Positions 5,299 to 7,201 of a DNA stretch of 7,201 nucleotides are shown here, one piece after another. Below the pieces are notes generated by a model that was given only the letters and a program-made list of their open reading frames with translations, ran no database searches and was not told where the DNA came from. Origin of the DNA: Dehalococcoidia bacterium (GTDB lineage Bacteria; Chloroflexota; Dehalococcoidia; GIF9; AB-539-J10); the NCBI GenBank assembly GCA_029859145.1, contig JAOUDT010000057.1, forward strand, positions 1-7,201. The letters run 5' to 3'. The translations under genes and the position numbers were made by a program. Position 1 is the stretch's first letter, and each line of letters starts with the position of its first letter.

Positions 5299-5730
5299 AT
5301 GAGGAAGAAGATAATCCTCATCAGTCTAATTGCCGTTTGTATCTTCCTTGGGATATTCTGCTACAAGACCTGGTTTGTTGCTTTCTTCGCCACCAAGTAC
5401 CTCAGCGGCCGGACAGACGGCAAACAAGGCATTGTCAGGTCAATAGTAATCCCCTGGCGGAACTATCGACTCCACCTCCACCACTGGTTTCTTGCCCTGA
5501 TTGTGGGTGGCATATTCGCAGTACAGGGGTTTTGTATCCTGACGCCAGAGATTTTCTACGGCGGTCTCTCCGCTATTGTCTTCCAGGGAATCTATTGCTA
5601 CGAAGACTGGTACCGAATTATAAAAAGAAAAAAGGTTCTGCCAACTTTGGAGCAGCCGATGGCATTAGTTGCTGGGAATGACAATGTGACTGGCGAATCG
5701 CCCACAATGATGACTGGAATTGCCTCTTAA
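5299..5730 (+). CDS. Small membrane protein with HLHHW motif, function unknown
   Basis: This is a 143-residue integral membrane protein. A basic N-terminus (MRKK) leads into helix 1 (about 5-30). A polar stretch containing RSIVIPWRNYRLHLHHWF (48-64) follows, then helix 2 (about 64-82) and helix 3 (about 85-101) ending in FQGIYCYEDWYRIIKRKK, then a 30-residue hydrophilic tail. The block IPW..YR.HLHHW plus the later QG.Y..DWY resembles small uncharacterised membrane proteins that I recall from archaea and other bacteria; I know no function. H59, H61 and H62 at a membrane boundary could bind metal or haem, which is inference. A longer TTG start at 5266 lacks any ribosome site. The ATG at 5299 has GGGG upstream and gives a cleaner N-terminus. 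It stands alone, with a hairpin 18 bases after its stop. Confidence 0.75.
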   Translation: MRKKIILISLIAVCIFLGIFCYKTWFVAFFATKYLSGRTDGKQGIVRSIVIPWRNYRLHLHHWFLALIVGGIFAVQGFCILTPEIFYGGLSAIVFQGIYCYEDWYRIIKRKKVLPTLEQPMALVAGNDNVTGESPTMMTGIAS

Positions 5731-5748
5731 CGGAATGGCTAGATAATC

Positions 5749-5777
5749 AACAAAACAAACATAGTGTTTGTTTTGTT
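5749..5777 (+). terminator. AT-rich perfect hairpin, probable terminator
   Basis: AACAAAACAAACA (5749-5761) and TGTTTGTTTTGTT (5765-5777) form a perfect 13-bp inverted repeat with a 3-base TAG loop, beginning 18 bases after the membrane-protein stop. The downstream arm is itself U-rich. The stem has only three G-C pairs and no separate U-tract follows, so it is atypical. Being symmetric, it could work in both directions between the convergent genes. Confidence 0.45.
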
Positions 5778-5778
5778 A

Positions 5779-5826
5779 CGCAACATTTCGCCACTTTGTG
5801 CAATCGTGCAATGGAGTGGCGTTGCG
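5779..5826. repeat. Bulged stem-loop next to the terminator hairpin
   Basis: CGCAAC (5779-5784) and GCCACT (5790-5795) pair with the contiguous AGTGGC-GTTGCG (5815-5826): 12 base pairs with a 5-base bulge. The 19-base loop contains the tandem GTGCAATC GTGCAATG. It begins one base after the preceding hairpin. It could be a small-RNA fold, a dispersed palindromic repeat or a binding site. Confidence 0.45.
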
Positions 5827-6056
5827 GTAAGTAACACCTAATTGTTGTAGGCCCGGTTTTGCAGGGATGATGCCCGTGGAATTCGCGCTAGAATGCACCT
5901 GAGGGGCCCAAGGAAGGGCATTGAACCTTGCCCACGTCCAAATGGCTTGTTTGCGCACTGGCCAAGGCCTGAATAGCCTTTACTACCGTTCTTGCTCAAG
6001 TGGCCTGGTTAGGGTCTTCTCAGCAATCTTATTAGAGGTCTCGCTCGTCTTGTGGT

Positions 6057-6746
6057 CTATCTCGATTCTGTATAGAGGACAGCCAGAATCTTCGCTGCAG
6101 TGGTGCCGGCACATCTAACGAAGTGACGTTGGCTGGAGTCGTAATAAACGGCATCTCCAGGCTTGAGAAAGTCGACCCGATCCCCAACCTGCACTTTCAT
6201 TTCGCCCTCCAAGACATAGATAAATTCCTGTCCGGCATGGGTGGAGAACTCTTCTACGTCTGTGGGTACGAGTGTCACAATAAAAGGCTCCATCAATCGG
6301 TCCGCTTTTTCCGGGGCCAGGGATTCGTAAAAGTAGCCGCACTCTATGCTCTTTGTCTCTCCGTAGCGAGATACTGGTCGTCGTTCATGCTTGCGCACTA
6401 CGGTCATGAGCTTGTCAATTCCTGGGGAGATAAAGTAGCCCATCTTCATATCAAGCGCTCTGCCTAGCTTGACTAACTGCCCTAATGCAGGGATAATCTC
6501 GCCCGATTCTATACGTTCCAATGTATCTGTATCGATCCCTGTTCGGCTGCTGAGGTCCTTAATGGTAAGCCCCCGCATTTCTCGAACCCTGCGAATCCGG
6601 TCGCTAAGAGATTCTTTTTTCTCCCCCACTTCTTTCACGCGGGCGAGGTGAGCCACGTCGGTGAGAAGATCATCGTGCCTTGGCACCCTACCCTTGGCCG
6701 GGCTCACTCTGGCGGAAGTCTTGCGTTTTGCCTTCTCTTTCTTCAT
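6057..6746 (-). CDS. XRE-type HTH-cupin transcriptional regulator
   Basis: This is a 229-residue regulator with a DNA-binding half and a ligand-sensing half, as in PuuR-like proteins. A basic N-terminal extension (KKEKAKRK, 2-9, up to about 45) precedes the XRE helix-turn-helix at 49-103 (IRRVREMRGLTIKDL, then TDTLERIESGEIIPAL). The C-terminal cupin_2 barrel (about 150-226) has H170, E174 and G181 in STHAGQEFIYVLEG and LKPGDAVYYDSSQRH with H208. The first motif has one His where metal-binding cupins usually have HxH. The ATG at 6746 is chosen because AAGGA lies 4 bases upstream and it falls 13 bases after the dehydrogenase stop; a TTG at 6797 would overlap that gene. The adjoining acyl-CoA dehydrogenase suggests control of an acyl or carboxylic acid pathway, with autoregulation. 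The ligand is unknown. Confidence 0.9.
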   Translation of the reverse strand: MKKEKAKRKTSARVSPAKGRVPRHDDLLTDVAHLARVKEVGEKKESLSDRIRRVREMRGLTIKDLSSRTGIDTDTLERIESGEIIPALGQLVKLGRALDMKMGYFISPGIDKLMTVVRKHERRPVSRYGETKSIECGYFYESLAPEKADRLMEPFIVTLVPTDVEEFSTHAGQEFIYVLEGEMKVQVGDRVDFLKPGDAVYYDSSQRHFVRCAGTTAAKILAVLYTESR

Positions 6747-6759
6747 TGTGTCCTTCTTT

Positions 6760-7201
6760 CTAGATTGCCCTTCCCGACACGCCGATATTACGGGCAATCA
6801 CGATGCGTAGTATTTCGGACGTTCCCTCGCCGATTTCCAGAATTCTCTGGTCCCTATATAATCTCTCGACTTCATAATCCTTCATCAGCCCATACCCTCC
6901 GTGAAGTTGCACTGCGTGATGGACACAGCGGCGCATAACCTCGGAGCAGAACAATTTTGCCATGGCTGCTTCTTTGGTAATGGGACGTCCGTTTTCTCGG
7001 AGCCAGCAGACCTTGTAGACTAAGTTCCTGGCCAGTTCAGTTTCCAGCGCCATGTCTGCTAGCTTGAAAGCATTGACTTGAAATGAAGAGATGGGCCGTC
7101 CAAATTGGATGCGTGAATTGGAGTACTGCAGAGCCAGTTCGAAAGCGGCCTGAGCCCCGCCCAGTCCCATAGCCGCGATGCTGAGGCGTCCCCCGTCCAG
7201 T
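6760..7201 (-). CDS. Acyl-CoA dehydrogenase, C-terminal part (5' cut by window edge)
   Basis: This flavoenzyme oxidises acyl-CoA to 2-enoyl-CoA with FAD, passing electrons to an electron-transfer flavoprotein. Only the last 146 residues are in the window, covering the C-terminal alpha-helical domain. It begins LDGGRLSIAAMGLGGAQAAF, continues with SRIQFGRPISSFQ (the R..FG.P.. FAD-contacting segment) and QLHGGYGLMKDYEVERLYRD, and ends with EIGEGTSEILRIVIARNIG. The Glu of EGTSE aligns with the catalytic base of medium- and short-chain dehydrogenases (MCAD E376), so this copy looks active. The reading frame runs open through the edge; the Met at 7170 is internal and not a start. It is followed after 13 bases by the HTH-cupin gene on the same strand. 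The chain-length class cannot be judged from this part. Confidence 0.95.
   Translation of the reverse strand, partial: LDGGRLSIAAMGLGGAQAAFELALQYSNSRIQFGRPISSFQVNAFKLADMALETELARNLVYKVCWLRENGRPITKEAAMAKLFCSEVMRRCVHHAVQLHGGYGLMKDYEVERLYRDQRILEIGEGTSEILRIVIARNIGVSGRAI

Larger units (their letters stand above)
5731..6056. other. Intergenic region between convergent genes
   Basis: This 326-base stretch lies between the HLHHW gene and the convergent HTH-cupin gene. The left part holds two adjacent hairpins (5749-5777 and 5779-5826). In the remainder (5827-6056) I see only a short GGGCA/TGCCC stem around 5916-5933 and no gene, tRNA or recognised RNA. Confidence 0.55.

Noticed and set aside
5289..5681. 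130-codon ORF overlapping the membrane protein in another frame
   Set aside because: The overlapping frame encodes credible transmembrane helices and a recognised motif; this one looks like random sequence.

Overview
The window is a bacterial chromosome segment of roughly balanced base composition. It looks most like a Chloroflexota genome of the Dehalococcoidia type. That placement is an inference from the form of the sigma factor (a long insert between regions 1.2 and 2), the DUF1059 protein, the DrrA/DrrB-type transporter and the acyl-CoA dehydrogenase next to an HTH-cupin regulator. There is no rRNA or tRNA to confirm it, and no phage, CRISPR or transposase gene was seen.

Layout. 2-1210 (+) is a sigma-70 family factor whose 5' end is cut by the window edge. 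It converges on a two-gene ABC-2 export operon on the minus strand (ATPase 3332-2313, permease 2310-1543), with a probably bidirectional hairpin terminator at 1426-1462 between them. The ATPase has no ATG, GTG, TTG or CTG upstream of its Walker A motif. The only well-placed start is an ATC behind a perfect Shine-Dalgarno, preceded by a 13-codon leader ORF whose stop codon overlaps that Shine-Dalgarno. Between the operon and the next gene lies an AT-rich 227-bp element with 19-bp perfect terminal inverted repeats (3497-3723), which looks like a MITE. Then on the plus strand come a DUF1059 small protein (3772-3957), a MarR-family regulator with a basic tail (4243-4839) and, after a 459-base gap, a small three-helix membrane protein with an HLHHW motif (5299-5730) followed at once by two hairpins. 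The right end is a minus-strand operon: an acyl-CoA dehydrogenase C-terminal part (6760-7201, cut by the window edge) and an XRE-type HTH-cupin regulator (6746-6057).

How the parts may work together (inference). The MarR protein and the drug-type exporter resemble an efflux module split by the DUF1059 gene and the inverted-repeat element. The HTH-cupin protein probably senses a small ligand and controls its own acyl-CoA dehydrogenase operon. The sigma factor keeps the core-binding and -35 parts but has lost two of the aromatic residues used to melt the -10 element, which suggests an alternative rather than the housekeeping sigma.

The points most worth a second look are the AUC-start/leader arrangement of the ATPase, the 227-bp inverted-repeat element, the altered region 2.3/2.4 of the sigma factor, and the HLHHW membrane protein of unknown function.
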